From assembly GCF_001639745.1 (NCBI RefSeq), contig NZ_LTAX01000002.1, forward strand, positions 1 through 64,000: a DNA stretch of 64,000 nucleotides, read 5' to 3'. The DNA is from Marinomonas gallaica. Lineage in GTDB: Bacteria; Pseudomonadota; Gammaproteobacteria; Pseudomonadales; Marinomonadaceae. The notes beneath the pieces are model-generated. The model did not search any database. It saw only the letters and a program-made list of their open reading frames with translations, and had not been told where the DNA came from. Of this stretch, positions 1-9,361 are shown in pieces (position 1 is the stretch's first letter; each line of letters starts with the position of its first letter). Made by a program: the position numbers and the translations under genes.

Positions 1-388
1 CATTTAAGACTTCAAAATTTTTAGAAGTCTCCAGCGAGCGCCCACACAAATTATCTGATTATCTATTTTAAAGAGCGTCTGACGCGTTCTGCTTCGTTGT
101 TGTGAAGCGTTGTCCGTGTCAGTGGAGGCGTATAATACGCATCTAAATTTTCAGCGCAAGCGGTTTTTAAATTAATTTAATAAAAACGCATTATTCTTTT
201 AAATAGCGCCAAAACTGATCAATAAACACACAAACAAATACTTAGACGGTCAAATATCAATCACCTTTGACCTATGTGGTTAAGCAGACGTCGTTTTTAA
301 AACCTCACCACTCATAACATTGCTCTAGAAACGAAAAAGCCCGCTGCTTATACAAGCAGCGGGCTTTTCGATTCTTAAAGCTAGAAGA
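1..388 (-). promoter_or_regulatory. rRNA operon promoter and antitermination leader (16S gene lies off the left edge)
   Basis: Read on the minus strand, this stretch matches the leader of a bacterial rrn operon. The -10 is TATTAT (132-137) and the -35 is CTTGCG (155-160), with a 17-base spacer. An AT-rich UP-like stretch lies at 161-185 and a GC-rich discriminator follows the -10, as in stringently controlled rRNA promoters. Downstream come a boxB-like hairpin (GCTTC/GAAGC arms, 91-95 and 104-108), boxA GCTCTTTAA (68-76), and the TGTGTGGGCGCTCG block that precedes 16S genes in gammaproteobacteria. The mature 16S should begin within roughly 100 bases to the left of the window. Positions 185-330 hold nothing else I recognise; the rest is the purL terminator. 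The assignment rests on motif recall, not alignment. Confidence 0.8.
334..368 (-). terminator. Rho-independent terminator of purL
   Basis: A 15-bp perfect inverted repeat (arms 335-349 and 354-368, centre ATAC) is followed on the minus strand by a short T-run. It lies just past the purL stop codon and separates purL from the rRNA promoter that reads the same way. Confidence 0.85.
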
Positions 389-3300
389 TTAGCCTAGGAA
401 TTTGCGTGCATTTTGGAACAAACGTAACCAAGGACCTTGCTCTTCCCAACCTTCTGGCTTCCAGCTGTGTTGTACCGCACGGTAAACACGTTCTGGGTGA
501 GGCATCATGATAGTCACACGACCATCTTCAGACGTTAGACCAGTAATACCTTCCGCAGAACCATTCGGGTTGAATGGGTAGCGTTCAGTTGCTTGACCAT
601 AGTGATCTACATATTGCAGAGCCACTTGACCATTGGCTTGAAGAATCGCTTTGTGTGCATCATCGCGGTATTCTGTATGCCCTTCACCGTGCGCAACCGC
701 GATCGGCATGACTGAACCCGCCATATCAGCTAGCAAGATAGAGTTAGACTCTTTCACTTCTACCTGAACAAAACGTGCCTCAAACTGAGCCGATTGGTTA
801 CGAACAAATTTAGGCCAATTTTGCGCACCTGGAATCAAGTCATGCAAGTTAGACAGCATCTGACAGCCATTACACACTCCCAGAGAGAACGTCTCTTGGC
901 GGTTAAAGAAGGCTTCAAACTGCTCGCGAGCACGGCTGTTGAATAAGATGGACTTCGCCCAACCTTCACCGGCACCCAATACGTCACCGTAAGAGAAACC
1001 ACCACACGCCACTAGACCTTGGAACTCTTCAAGTGATGTACGGCCTGACAAGATATCACTCATGTGAACGTCAACTGGGTTAAAGCCCGCTTTATGGAAG
1101 GCTGCCGCCATTTCCACTTGTCCGTTTACACCCTGCTCACGCAAAACTGCCATACGAGGCTTCGCACCCGTATTGATGTAAGGCGCTGCAACGTCGGCAT
1201 TAATATCAAAGCTTAGCTTAGCTGATAGACCTGGGTCTTTCGCATCCAGTAAGTTATCGAACTCTTGCTGAGCAGATTCTGGGTTATCACGTAGAGCTTG
1301 GATGCGGTAGCTGGTTTCAGACCAAGTACGCTGCCACGTCACACGATCTTGCGACAACACTTGCTCACCTTGGAACGCAAAGTTCAACGTATCGCTATCG
1401 TTTAGTGTTGCTACGACAGTTGCTGAAACGCCTGCGCCTTGGTAAGCCGCTAGTACGGCATCAACATCAGAGCTGGCTACCTGAATCACGGCACCTAGCT
1501 CTTCGTTGAACAAAGAAGCCGCTAGAGACGCTTTGTCTTTTGCAACATTGGTTAGATCTACATCTAGACCGATGTGGCTCGCAAACGACATTTCTGTCAA
1601 GGTTGCAAATAGACCACCGTCGGAACGGTCATGATAGGCAAGCAATTTACCTTCACCATTAAGTGCTTGAGTGGTATCAAAGAAACCAGCAAGCGCAGCT
1701 GCACTGTCTACGTCAGGTGTTGCGTTACTGACTTTGTTAAAGACTTGCGCAAGTACCGAACCACCTAAACGGTTTTGGCCAGCACCAAGATCTAGCAAGA
1801 TCAATTGGCTCTCTGCTTGCTTAAGCTCAGGTGTTAGAGTCTTACGAACATCTTCTACCGGCGCAAACGCAGAAATCACCAAAGACAATGGAGAGGTAAC
1901 GGCTTTTTCTTCGCCATCTTCTTTCCATACTGTCTTCATCGACATCGAGTCTTTACCCACTGGTATGGCGATATCCAATGCTGGACAAAGCTCCATACCG
2001 ACTGCTTTCACAGTTTGATACAGTTTCTCATCTTCACCTGCATGGCCTGCAGCGGCCATCCAATTTGCCGACAACTTAATGTGGCTACGCTTTGTCACTT
2101 TCGCTGCGGCTAAGTTCGTTAGCGCTTCACCAACGGCCATGCGCCCTGAAGCAGGAGCATTCAATAGCGCCGCAGGCGTGCGCTCACCCATCGTCATCGC
2201 TTCACCTTTATAGGTGTCTAGCGATGACGTCGTAACCGCAACATCTGCCACAGGCACTTGCCAAGGCCCGACCATTTGATCACGCGCCACCATACCAGTA
2301 ATGGTACGGTCACCAATGGTAATCAAGAAACTCTTTGATGCCACCGTTGGTAGGGTTAGTACGCGTTTAGCCGCTTCCGCCAACTCCAATTCAGAACCAT
2401 CAAAGTCATCGCCTTTCACATCAGCTTTTGTGGCTTCACGATGCATTTTCGGCGCTTTACCAAATAAAACGGACATCGGTAGATCGACAGGGCTGTTGTT
2501 GAAGTGAGGGTCTTCTACTTCTAGATGTAACTCTTCTTTCGCTTCACCCACCACAGCAAACGGACAACGCTCGCGCTCACAGATCGCTGCGAACTCATCA
2601 ATGCGGTCAGCAGGGATTGCCATCACGTAGCGCTCTTGCGATTCGTTACACCAGATTTCCAGTGGTGACATACCCAGTTCATCGTTTAATACTTTACGTA
2701 GATCGAACTTACCACCACGCTCGCCATCTTTAACAAGTTCTGGCAAAGCGTTTGACAAACCACCCGCGCCCACGTCATGAATAAAGCTGATCGGATTTTT
2801 GTCACCAAGTTGCCAACAACGGTCGATCACTTCCTGACAACGACGCTCCATTTCTGGGTTGCCACGCTGTACCGATGCAAAATCTAAGTCTTCGTTACCG
2901 TCCGCAGAAGCCATCGATGAGGCAGCACCACCCCCAAGACCAATCAACATCGCTGGACCGCCTAGCACAACCAGTTTCGAGCCAACTTGGATCTCATCTT
3001 TCTCAACGTGCTCACGACGGATGTTACCAAGACCACCGGCCAACATGATCGGCTTGTGGTAACCACGTACCTCGTCACCTGTTGGACCTTGAACTTTTTG
3101 CTCAAAGGTACGGAAGTAACCTAGCAGGTTAGGACGGCCAAACTCGTTGTTAAACGCCGCGCCACCAATAGGGCCTTCGATCATGATGTCCAATGGTGTC
3201 ACGATACGACTTGGTTTGCCGTAATGACTTTCCCATGGCTGTTCAAAGCCAGGAAGCTTCAAATCCGACACCGTGTAACCAGATAAACCTGCTTTGGGTT

Positions 3301-4285
3301 TTGAACCAATACCCGTTGCACCTTCGTCACGAATTTCACCACCTGACCCTGTTGCAGCACCAGAGAAAGGCGCAATCGCTGTTGGGTGGTTATGCGTTTC
3401 CACTTTCATCAGAATATCGATGTTCTCTTGTGAGAAGTCGTATTCTTTGGTTTCTGGATTAGGGAAAAAGCGACCTGCTTTGTGGCCTTCCATAACAGCC
3501 GCGTTGTCTTTGTAAGCAGACAAGGTGCCATCTGGATTATGCTCATGGGTATTTTTGATCATTTTAAACAAAGAACGTTCTTGCTCTTCGCCATCGATCG
3601 TCCAAGACGCATTGAAAATTTTATGACGACAGTGCTCAGAGTTTGCTTGGGCAAACATCATCAGCTCAATATCGTTAGGGTTACGGCCTAGCTCTTGGAA
3701 AGATTCAACTAAGTAGTCAATCTCGTCTTCCGCCAACGCCAAACCAAGCTTCTGATTGGCGTCAGCCAATGCAGCACGACCACCACCTAAAACATCAACA
3801 CTGGTCATTGGCTTTGGGGTTGCGTGAGCAAACATGTTTTGTGCAGCGTTTAAATCTAACAAAACACTTTCGGTCATGCGGTCATGCAGTAACGCAGCAA
3901 CCTCATTACGTTGCTCATCAGTCAATGCAGCATTCGAGTGAATAAAATATTGAACACCACGCTCTACTCGCTCAACTTGCTCAAGACCACAGTTATGCAA
4001 GATATCTGTTGCTTTTGAAGACCAAGGAGAGATGGTACCAAGACGTGGAACTACCAATACGTAGTGATCAGATACTTGAATCGGCGCAGACTTAGCCCCG
4101 TAAGTCAGAGCCTGTTCTAGCACGTTTTGTTGATCTGAAGTCAGCGCCTGTTCTGATTTCAATTCAACAAAATGTAGAAATTGGGCATCGATATCTGTGA
4201 TAGATGGATACAGATCTTTTAGACCGGCTAAAAGCTTAGCTTTGCGAAACGCAGAAAGCGCTGCGGAACCATGCAGAGTCAGCAT
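389..4285 (-). CDS. purL: Phosphoribosylformylglycinamidine synthase (FGAM synthetase)
   Basis: Large ATP- and glutamine-dependent enzyme of the fourth step of purine synthesis (FGAR to FGAM), cytosolic. The product is a full-length proteobacterial single-chain PurL of 1298 residues (E. coli about 1295). The order is an N-terminal domain, a duplicated AIRS-like synthetase core with the HNHPT and [11 protein letters not shown] motifs, and a C-terminal glutamine amidotransferase domain. That domain has the catalytic Cys near residue 1138 (GVCNGCQML), HGEGH and the final HPER triad element. The ATG at 4285 gives the family N-terminus ([14 protein letters not shown]) and has a GAGG box upstream. 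An in-frame ATG 16 codons earlier lacks a ribosome site. The gene is followed by a strong terminator. In Pseudomonas mltF usually follows the purL region near tadA; it is absent here. Confidence 0.97.
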   Translation of the reverse strand: MLTLHGSAALSAFRKAKLLAGLKDLYPSITDIDAQFLHFVELKSEQALTSDQQNVLEQALTYGAKSAPIQVSDHYVLVVPRLGTISPWSSKATDILHNCGLEQVERVERGVQYFIHSNAALTDEQRNEVAALLHDRMTESVLLDLNAAQNMFAHATPKPMTSVDVLGGGRAALADANQKLGLALAEDEIDYLVESFQELGRNPNDIELMMFAQANSEHCRHKIFNASWTIDGEEQERSLFKMIKNTHEHNPDGTLSAYKDNAAVMEGHKAGRFFPNPETKEYDFSQENIDILMKVETHNHPTAIAPFSGAATGSGGEIRDEGATGIGSKPKAGLSGYTVSDLKLPGFEQPWESHYGKPSRIVTPLDIMIEGPIGGAAFNNEFGRPNLLGYFRTFEQKVQGPTGDEVRGYHKPIMLAGGLGNIRREHVEKDEIQVGSKLVVLGGPAMLIGLGGGAASSMASADGNEDLDFASVQRGNPEMERRCQEVIDRCWQLGDKNPISFIHDVGAGGLSNALPELVKDGERGGKFDLRKVLNDELGMSPLEIWCNESQERYVMAIPADRIDEFAAICERERCPFAVVGEAKEELHLEVEDPHFNNSPVDLPMSVLFGKAPKMHREATKADVKGDDFDGSELELAEAAKRVLTLPTVASKSFLITIGDRTITGMVARDQMVGPWQVPVADVAVTTSSLDTYKGEAMTMGERTPAALLNAPASGRMAVGEALTNLAAAKVTKRSHIKLSANWMAAAGHAGEDEKLYQTVKAVGMELCPALDIAIPVGKDSMSMKTVWKEDGEEKAVTSPLSLVISAFAPVEDVRKTLTPELKQAESQLILLDLGAGQNRLGGSVLAQVFNKVSNATPDVDSAAALAGFFDTTQALNGEGKLLAYHDRSDGGLFATLTEMSFASHIGLDVDLTNVAKDKASLAASLFNEELGAVIQVASSDVDAVLAAYQGAGVSATVVATLNDSDTLNFAFQGEQVLSQDRVTWQRTWSETSYRIQALRDNPESAQQEFDNLLDAKDPGLSAKLSFDINADVAAPYINTGAKPRMAVLREQGVNGQVEMAAAFHKAGFNPVDVHMSDILSGRTSLEEFQGLVACGGFSYGDVLGAGEGWAKSILFNSRAREQFEAFFNRQETFSLGVCNGCQMLSNLHDLIPGAQNWPKFVRNQSAQFEARFVQVEVKESNSILLADMAGSVMPIAVAHGEGHTEYRDDAHKAILQANGQVALQYVDHYGQATERYPFNPNGSAEGITGLTSEDGRVTIMMPHPERVYRAVQHSWKPEGWEEQGPWLRLFQNARKFLG

Positions 4286-4390
4286 GTCGAGTTTTGCCTC
4301 ATATGGTGGTTTTGGGGAAAAATTTGCGCACATTTTAAATCATTGAAGTGTTTTTAAGCCAGTACAGACTTTGCATTATCAACACTTTCC

Positions 4391-4927
4391 TCACTCATCA
4401 CGTACACTTTGCTCCCTAGCCTGTTGTTTTAACCGCTTTTTTTGCTCACGGCGGTACTGAAAAAAGTTTGAAAGTTGCTCACTGGCTTGATCAGCCAGCA
4501 CCCCACCCAGACTTTCCACACGATGATTTAGGTAACTGCTGTCAAAAAAAGACAGCTGACTTTCCACCACACCACTCTTTGGTTCAGTCGCTCCGTAAAC
4601 AACTCGCGCCACTCGACTGTGAATAATGGCTCCTGCGCACATGGAACATGGCTCTAAAGTGACGTATAACGTCGCACCGGGTAGGCGGTAGTTATTCATT
4701 TTTTGACAAGCATCACGAATAGCTTGGATCTCCGCGTGCGCCGTTGGATCGCAGGTGTGAATCGGGGAGTTAAAACCTTGGCCAATGATTTCATCATTCA
4801 ATACAACCAACGCACCCACTGGAATTTCGCTTTCAGCGGCCGCCTCTTGCGCTAATTCCAACGCTTTAGCCATCCAAAATTCATCTTTCTCTAGTAAGCA
4901 CTGACTATTATCTATTGCGCTTGGCAT
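4391..4927 (-). CDS. tadA: tRNA-specific adenosine deaminase TadA
   Basis: Zinc deaminase that converts A34 to inosine in the anticodon of tRNA-Arg(ACG). The protein has 178 residues with the cytidine-deaminase-fold signatures HAEIQAI (zinc His and catalytic Glu) and PCSMCAGA (two zinc Cys), plus the EIPVGALVV strand typical of TadA. The C-terminal tail is rich in Lys, Arg and Gln. An AGGAG box lies 6 bases before the ATG. The gene is divergent from the CBS-domain gene, with only 48 bases between the starts, so both promoters must sit in that gap. It lies about 105 bases before the purL start on the same strand and could be co-transcribed with purL. Confidence 0.95.
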   Translation of the reverse strand: MPSAIDNSQCLLEKDEFWMAKALELAQEAAAESEIPVGALVVLNDEIIGQGFNSPIHTCDPTAHAEIQAIRDACQKMNNYRLPGATLYVTLEPCSMCAGAIIHSRVARVVYGATEPKSGVVESQLSFFDSSYLNHRVESLGGVLADQASEQLSNFFQYRREQKKRLKQQAREQSVRDE

Positions 4928-4975
4928 TTATTATCTCCTAGACTCATAACAACTATTATACAAGGAGTTCGAAGC

Positions 4976-5386
4976 GTGCAAACTGTCGCCGACTTAATGA
5001 TTACAAATTTGGTTACTCTAAAAGAGAGTGACTCCCTCGCCACCGCGAAGGCCTTGATGTCAGAAAAAAATATCCGCAACCTACCCGTTATTGACGATGA
5101 CGGTCATTGCCTAGGTATGCTGACACAACGAGAATATCTTAAACATGCGTTTTACCTTGTCAGCCAATTTGGTACTCTGCAGCTGCATAAGAAAGAAGAG
5201 CAAACACCCGTTCGCAATGCCATGAATAAGGACACTTTGTCCATTGACCCTAGCATGACACTAAAAACCGCAGCTGAATTCTTTATTGAAAATAAATACG
5301 GCAGCCTGCCGGTAGTCGAGAACGGCAAGTTGGTCGGCATCTTAAGCCCTGTCGACTTTGTCAAACTGGCTCACAGCATGCTTTAA
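4976..5386 (+). CDS. Two-CBS-domain protein
   Basis: A 136-residue protein made of two CBS motifs and nothing else. The first spans about residues 7-60 (ADLMITNLVTLKESD, then NLPVIDDDGHCLGMLTQREYL); the second spans about 78-134 (AMNKDTLSIDPSMTL, then SLPVVENGKLVGILSPVDFV). Stand-alone CBS pairs bind adenosyl nucleotides and act as energy or redox sensors; the partner here is unknown. Translation starts at GTG with AAGGAG 8 bases upstream. The gene is divergent from tadA and ends in a bidirectional terminator shared with the cold-shock gene. A second, clearly different stand-alone CBS protein is encoded at 53410-53826. Confidence 0.85.
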   Translation: MQTVADLMITNLVTLKESDSLATAKALMSEKNIRNLPVIDDDGHCLGMLTQREYLKHAFYLVSQFGTLQLHKKEEQTPVRNAMNKDTLSIDPSMTLKTAAEFFIENKYGSLPVVENGKLVGILSPVDFVKLAHSML

Positions 5387-5394
5387 ACAGACAT

Positions 5395-5424
5395 AAAAAA
5401 ACCAGCTGAATCAGCTGGTTTTTT
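5395..5424. terminator. Bidirectional terminator between the CBS and cold-shock genes
   Basis: The inverted repeat ACCAGCTGA/TCAGCTGGT is flanked by an A-run and a T-run, so it works for both converging genes. Confidence 0.85.
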
Positions 5425-5432
5425 ATAAGAGG

Positions 5433-5654
5433 CTAGAGTGGCCGTTTCTCGAGTTTCACCTCGGTCGCTTGTGTCCCAAAGTCTGTCTGGATGACATCAA
5501 AACTCACCGACTGGCCTTTCTTCAACGTTTTATGCCCATCTGACAGAATGGCTTTATAGTGAACAAATACATCTGGAAAACCATCACGCTTAATAAAACC
5601 CACACCTTTGGTGTCGTTAAACCATCGCACTTTGCCAAATAACCGTTCTGCCAT
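5433..5654 (-). CDS. Cold-shock domain protein (CspA family)
   Basis: A 73-residue single OB-fold nucleic-acid-binding protein. It keeps the CSD hallmarks: GKVRWFND near the N-terminus, RNP1 (KGVGFI, residues 16-21) and RNP2 (VFVHY, residues 29-33). RNP1 has Val where most CspA proteins carry the RNA-stacking aromatic (KGFGFI), and RNP2 ends in Tyr rather than Phe. Substitution of this aromatic suggests altered or weaker single-strand binding; that is inference. The gene is monocistronic, downstream of valS on the same strand. Whether it is cold-induced cannot be seen; no long CspA-type 5' leader is present, since valS ends about 60 bases away. Confidence 0.9.
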   Translation of the reverse strand: MAERLFGKVRWFNDTKGVGFIKRDGFPDVFVHYKAILSDGHKTLKKGQSVSFDVIQTDFGTQATEVKLEKRPL

Positions 5655-5714
5655 TGACCACCTCTTGCTACTTTAGCCAGTTGCCCCACTGGTCACAGTG
5701 AGGCAACTGTCACT

Positions 5715-8498
5715 TTATAGAGATTCGATGCTAGCCTTTTGCTCTTCAAGTCGAGCAACAACCAACTTCAAGTCTTCACACTTTGCTTTCTCTTTCTCTA
5801 CGACCGCTTCAGGAGCTTTAGCAACAAATGACTCGTTACCTAACTTACCTTCAATGCGTTGTAGATCTTTACTGGCTTTATCGATTTCTTTTTGTAGACG
5901 AGCAAGCTCAGCCTCTTTATCAATCAGACCAGCCATAGGCACCAACACTTCCATCTCACCGACCAAGGCTGTCGCTGACATCGGCGCCTCAGCACCGGCC
6001 TCAAGCCAAGTGACGGATTCGATTTTCGCAAGCTTCTGTAGGAACGCTAAGTTCGCTTCCATACGCACTTTGTCTTGCTCAGAACCATTACGGAAAAACA
6101 CTTCTAGAGGCTTAGACGGAGCGATGTTCATTTCACCACGAATGTTACGAACACCTTCGATAACCCCTTTTAGCCATTCAACATCGGCTTCGGCTTCGGC
6201 ATTTTTCTTCGCTTCATCCGTTTCAGGGTACGCCTGCGTCATAACGGTTTCACCCGTTTGACCCGCCAATGGCGCAATACGCTGCCAAATTTCTTCGGTA
6301 ATAAATGGCATCATCGGGTGCGCCAAACGCATGAAGGCTTCCAGAACGCGAACCAGTGTACGACGCGTACCGGCCAATTGTGCTGGCGTTGAGTTCTCAT
6401 CCCACAGCACAGGCTTAGACAACTCTAGATACCAATCACAGTACTCGTGCCACATGAACTCATAAATAGCTTGAGCTGCTAGATCAAAACGATGCGTGTC
6501 GTACGCTTTGTTCACCGCCTCTTCTGCGTGCTGTAAGCGCGAGATGATCCATTTATCGGCTAATGAAAGCTCAACTTCTGCACCATTTTGCGCACAATCT
6601 TGGTCTTCCGTATTCATCAATACGTAACGTGTTGCGTTCCAAATTTTGTTACAGAAATTACGGTAGCCTTCCAGACGGTTCAAATCGAACTTGATATCAC
6701 GACCACCAGACGCCAATGAACACAACGTGAAACGCAGTGCGTCAGTACCGTAAGAAGGCATGCCTTCTGGGTACGTTTCGCGAGTATTCTTTTCAACTTT
6801 CTCAGCCAAACGAGGCTGCATCATGCCATAAGTGCGTTTAGCAACCAGCGATTCAAGGTCAATACCGTTAATCAGATCCAACGGATCGATCACATTGCCC
6901 TTAGACTTGGACATTTTGTCGCCACGCTCATCACGGATAAGACCCGTGATGTACACGGTTTTGAAAGGTACTTTATCGGTAAACTTCAGGGTCATCATGA
7001 TCATACGCGCGACCCAGAAGAAGATAATATCAAAGCCTGTTACCAGAACATCTGATTCCGCAAACAGCTCAAAGTCTTCTGTTTTTTCTGGCCAGCCTTG
7101 TGTGGCAAACGTCCACAATGCGGAAGAGAACCATGTATCCAGTACGTCTTCGTCTTGAACCAGCTCTATATCCGCTGCTAAGTCGTATTTTTGGCGTACA
7201 TCTTCTTCGCTTTGACCAACGTAGAACTTACCATCAGCATCATACCAAGCTGGGATTTGATGCCCCCACCAAAGTTGGCGTGAGATACACCAATCTTGTA
7301 GATCACGCATCCAAGAGAAGTAAGTGTTCTCCCATTGCTTTGGTACAAATTGGATATCACCATTTTCAACGGCTTCAATCGCGGGTTTCGCCAACGTTTC
7401 AACCGCCACATACCACTGCTTGGTTAGGTACGGCTCAACGACCGTGTTACCGCGCTCACTGCGCGGTACTTTCAGTTTGTGGTCGGCAATTTTCTCTAAC
7501 AGACCTAGCGCTTCGAAATCTTTCACAATCACTTTACGTGCTTCGAAGCGATCTAAGCCACGGTATTTCTCTGGTGCCTCATTGTTAATCGCCGCATCGT
7601 CTGTAAAGATGTTAAGCATTGGCAGATCGTGGCGTTTACCTACTTCATAGTCATTGAAGTCATGGGCAGGTGTGATTTTCACACAACCTGTACCAAATTC
7701 TTTATCAACGTATTCATCTACGATAATTGGAATACGGCGACCAACAAGCGGTAACACAATCTCTTTACCAACTAAGTCAGAGTAACGCTCATCATCATGC
7801 GCAACCGCAACGGCGGAGTCACCTAGCATGGTCTCAGGACGCGTCGTCGCAACAACAATGTAATCTTTGCCATCTGCGGTTTTTACGCCATCCGCTAGAG
7901 GGTAACGGAAGTGCCACATGAAGCCATTTTCTTCTTCTGACAATACCTCTAGGTCAGAAATGGCTGTGTGCAGTTTAGGGTCCCAGTTTACCAAGCGCTG
8001 ACCACGGTAAATAATGCCTTCGTCATAAAGACGTACAAACACTTCTTGAACCGCAGCAGACATGCCTGGGTCCATCGTAAAACGTTCTTTAGTCCAATCG
8101 ACAGAGTCACCTAATACACGCATTTGATCAGAGATCGTGCCGCCTGACTGACCTTTCCATTCCCATACTTTTTCAAGGAACTTCTCACGACCTAATTCAG
8201 TACGTGTTTGGTTTTGCGCAGCCAATTGGCGCTCAACAACCATTTGTGTCGCGATGCCCGCGTGGTCACTACCTGGCTGCCACAAAGTGCGCTTGCCTTG
8301 CATACGTGCACGACGAATCATGGCATCCATTAAACTGTGCTGGAATGCGTGCCCCATATGCAGGCTACCGGTGACGTTTGGCGGTGGAATCATGATGGAG
8401 AATGGCGTGCCATCACCGCTTGGTGCGAAATAGTTGTTTTCTTCCCAGCGAGTGTAAATAGGCTGTTCGATACTTTGAGGTTGGTAAGTCTTTTCCAT
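5715..8498 (-). CDS. valS: Valyl-tRNA synthetase
   Basis: Class I aminoacyl-tRNA synthetase that charges tRNA-Val, with an editing domain against Thr-tRNA-Val. The 927-residue length is normal. The HIGH signature appears as HMGH at residues 47-50 within [16 protein letters not shown]. The KMSKS loop is [11 protein letters not shown] near residue 535, and the C-terminal 70 residues form the coiled coil typical of ValRS (repeated Glu/Lys/Leu heptads). Upstream on the same strand is a small hypothetical gene. In Pseudomonas the order is pepA-holC-hypothetical-valS; here holC is missing. Confidence 0.97.
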   Translation of the reverse strand: MEKTYQPQSIEQPIYTRWEENNYFAPSGDGTPFSIMIPPPNVTGSLHMGHAFQHSLMDAMIRRARMQGKRTLWQPGSDHAGIATQMVVERQLAAQNQTRTELGREKFLEKVWEWKGQSGGTISDQMRVLGDSVDWTKERFTMDPGMSAAVQEVFVRLYDEGIIYRGQRLVNWDPKLHTAISDLEVLSEEENGFMWHFRYPLADGVKTADGKDYIVVATTRPETMLGDSAVAVAHDDERYSDLVGKEIVLPLVGRRIPIIVDEYVDKEFGTGCVKITPAHDFNDYEVGKRHDLPMLNIFTDDAAINNEAPEKYRGLDRFEARKVIVKDFEALGLLEKIADHKLKVPRSERGNTVVEPYLTKQWYVAVETLAKPAIEAVENGDIQFVPKQWENTYFSWMRDLQDWCISRQLWWGHQIPAWYDADGKFYVGQSEEDVRQKYDLAADIELVQDEDVLDTWFSSALWTFATQGWPEKTEDFELFAESDVLVTGFDIIFFWVARMIMMTLKFTDKVPFKTVYITGLIRDERGDKMSKSKGNVIDPLDLINGIDLESLVAKRTYGMMQPRLAEKVEKNTRETYPEGMPSYGTDALRFTLCSLASGGRDIKFDLNRLEGYRNFCNKIWNATRYVLMNTEDQDCAQNGAEVELSLADKWIISRLQHAEEAVNKAYDTHRFDLAAQAIYEFMWHEYCDWYLELSKPVLWDENSTPAQLAGTRRTLVRVLEAFMRLAHPMMPFITEEIWQRIAPLAGQTGETVMTQAYPETDEAKKNAEAEADVEWLKGVIEGVRNIRGEMNIAPSKPLEVFFRNGSEQDKVRMEANLAFLQKLAKIESVTWLEAGAEAPMSATALVGEMEVLVPMAGLIDKEAELARLQKEIDKASKDLQRIEGKLGNESFVAKAPEAVVEKEKAKCEDLKLVVARLEEQKASIESL

Positions 8499-8583
8499 TA
8501 TGGTGTCTTAAAGCTCTTGGATGGCAAAATAAAGTTGAGGGGATTATAACGTTTACACAGTGGTCGAGAAAGTCACGTAACAC

Positions 8584-9069
8584 CTAAGGATCATCGTGTC
8601 TTGAGATTTCCATCATTACTTCTGCAACCAATTCTGGCAATCTGCGCTCGAGCACACTTTTAACAGCATCCGCAATAAGTTGAGATTGATCTTTACCTGC
8701 CGTATTGGGTTGCACGGCAGTGGCCACATGCTCAACCGTTTGACTGACAGAGTCGGAGACAGTCTCAGTTATCGCTTCGGGCGGCTCGTAGTTAAACTCA
8801 GCACCTTTTTCAGGTGGTTCGTATTGGAATTTGGTCTTTTTCTCAGGCGCTTCGTACTTAAAGGTAGGCGTCGGCTTTTGCGTCTCCGCTTCATCAGAGA
8901 ATAGAGATTTCTTCAGGTGCATTTCCTGACTAATGGGAGTTACTGCATCGTCTGCACCGACGATATCCATCAAGATAGGAATATCATCTTTATTGCGTAA
9001 CGCAGCTGTTAGGACTGTTTCGTCCGGCTCAGACAGAAACATTTGAGCATCAGAAAGCACATCAGACAT
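8584..9069 (-). CDS. Hypothetical acidic protein with three 11-residue repeats
   Basis: A 161-residue soluble protein with no signal peptide or membrane segment. Its most striking part is a three-fold 11-residue repeat starting at residues 70, 81 and 92 (F-x-Y-E-x-P-E-K pattern: FKYEAPEKKTK, FQYEPPEKGAE, FNYEPPEAITE). The N-terminal half is acidic and probably disordered. The C-terminal 30 residues (LIADAVKSVLERRLPELVAEVM) form an amphipathic helix ending RLPELV-EVM. It lies where Pseudomonas encodes a hypothetical protein between holC and valS, so it is probably the positional counterpart. No function is known to me. It is likely co-transcribed with valS (85-base gap, no terminator). Confidence 0.75.
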   Translation of the reverse strand: MSDVLSDAQMFLSEPDETVLTAALRNKDDIPILMDIVGADDAVTPISQEMHLKKSLFSDEAETQKPTPTFKYEAPEKKTKFQYEPPEKGAEFNYEPPEAITETVSDSVSQTVEHVATAVQPNTAGKDQSQLIADAVKSVLERRLPELVAEVMMEISRHDDP

Positions 9070-9361
9070 AAAAAATCACAACCAAACCTAAGTGTATCGT
9101 ACTAAATCCAGACTGATTTCAGTCTAAATTTTTCCGATAGGAAACGTTCAAGTTGTACAACTTTCGCACTGAACTGGGCAAAAGTCCACCCTAACGATAC
9201 GCGCCGACAATCACACTAAACTATACCCGCCAATAAAACCTAACAAGATACAGTTTGGCGATTTCATCACTTTTCATCGCCAAGAGCAAAGTTCAAATTC
9301 ATTAGCAAACAAAAAACCCTGCAAGCATGACAACTTACAGGGCTTTATTCACTAAGAAGCT
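9070..9361. other. Intergenic region lacking the expected holC
   Basis: About 240 bases between the repeat-protein start and the pepA terminator contain no open frame of useful length. It should carry the promoter of the repeat protein/valS unit. The Pseudomonas counterpart of this gap holds holC (DNA polymerase III chi); I see no remnant. Confidence 0.6.
9311..9342 (-). terminator. Rho-independent terminator of pepA
   Basis: On the minus strand a 9-bp stem (CCCTGTAAG/CTTGCAGGG, one G-T pair) with an 8-base loop is followed by six T. It lies about 20 bases past the pepA stop. Confidence 0.85.

Noticed and set aside
68-76. boxA as part of a 16S-23S spacer, not a leader
   Set aside because: A matching -35/-10 promoter with discriminator lies directly upstream on the same strand, and no rRNA sequence lies upstream, so a leader is the better reading.
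4286-4333. Sixteen extra codons at the purL N-terminus
   Set aside because: No ribosome site precedes the upstream ATG, and the downstream ATG gives the normal family N-terminus.
5698-6261. Plus-strand open frame (187 codons) antisense to the end of valS
   Set aside because: Its Ser/Ala-rich composition is the mirror of the coiled-coil codons of valS; there is no start signal and no known family.
9070-9310. Degenerate holC remnant
   Set aside because: No frame of more than a few tens of codons and no recognisable chi motif on either strand.
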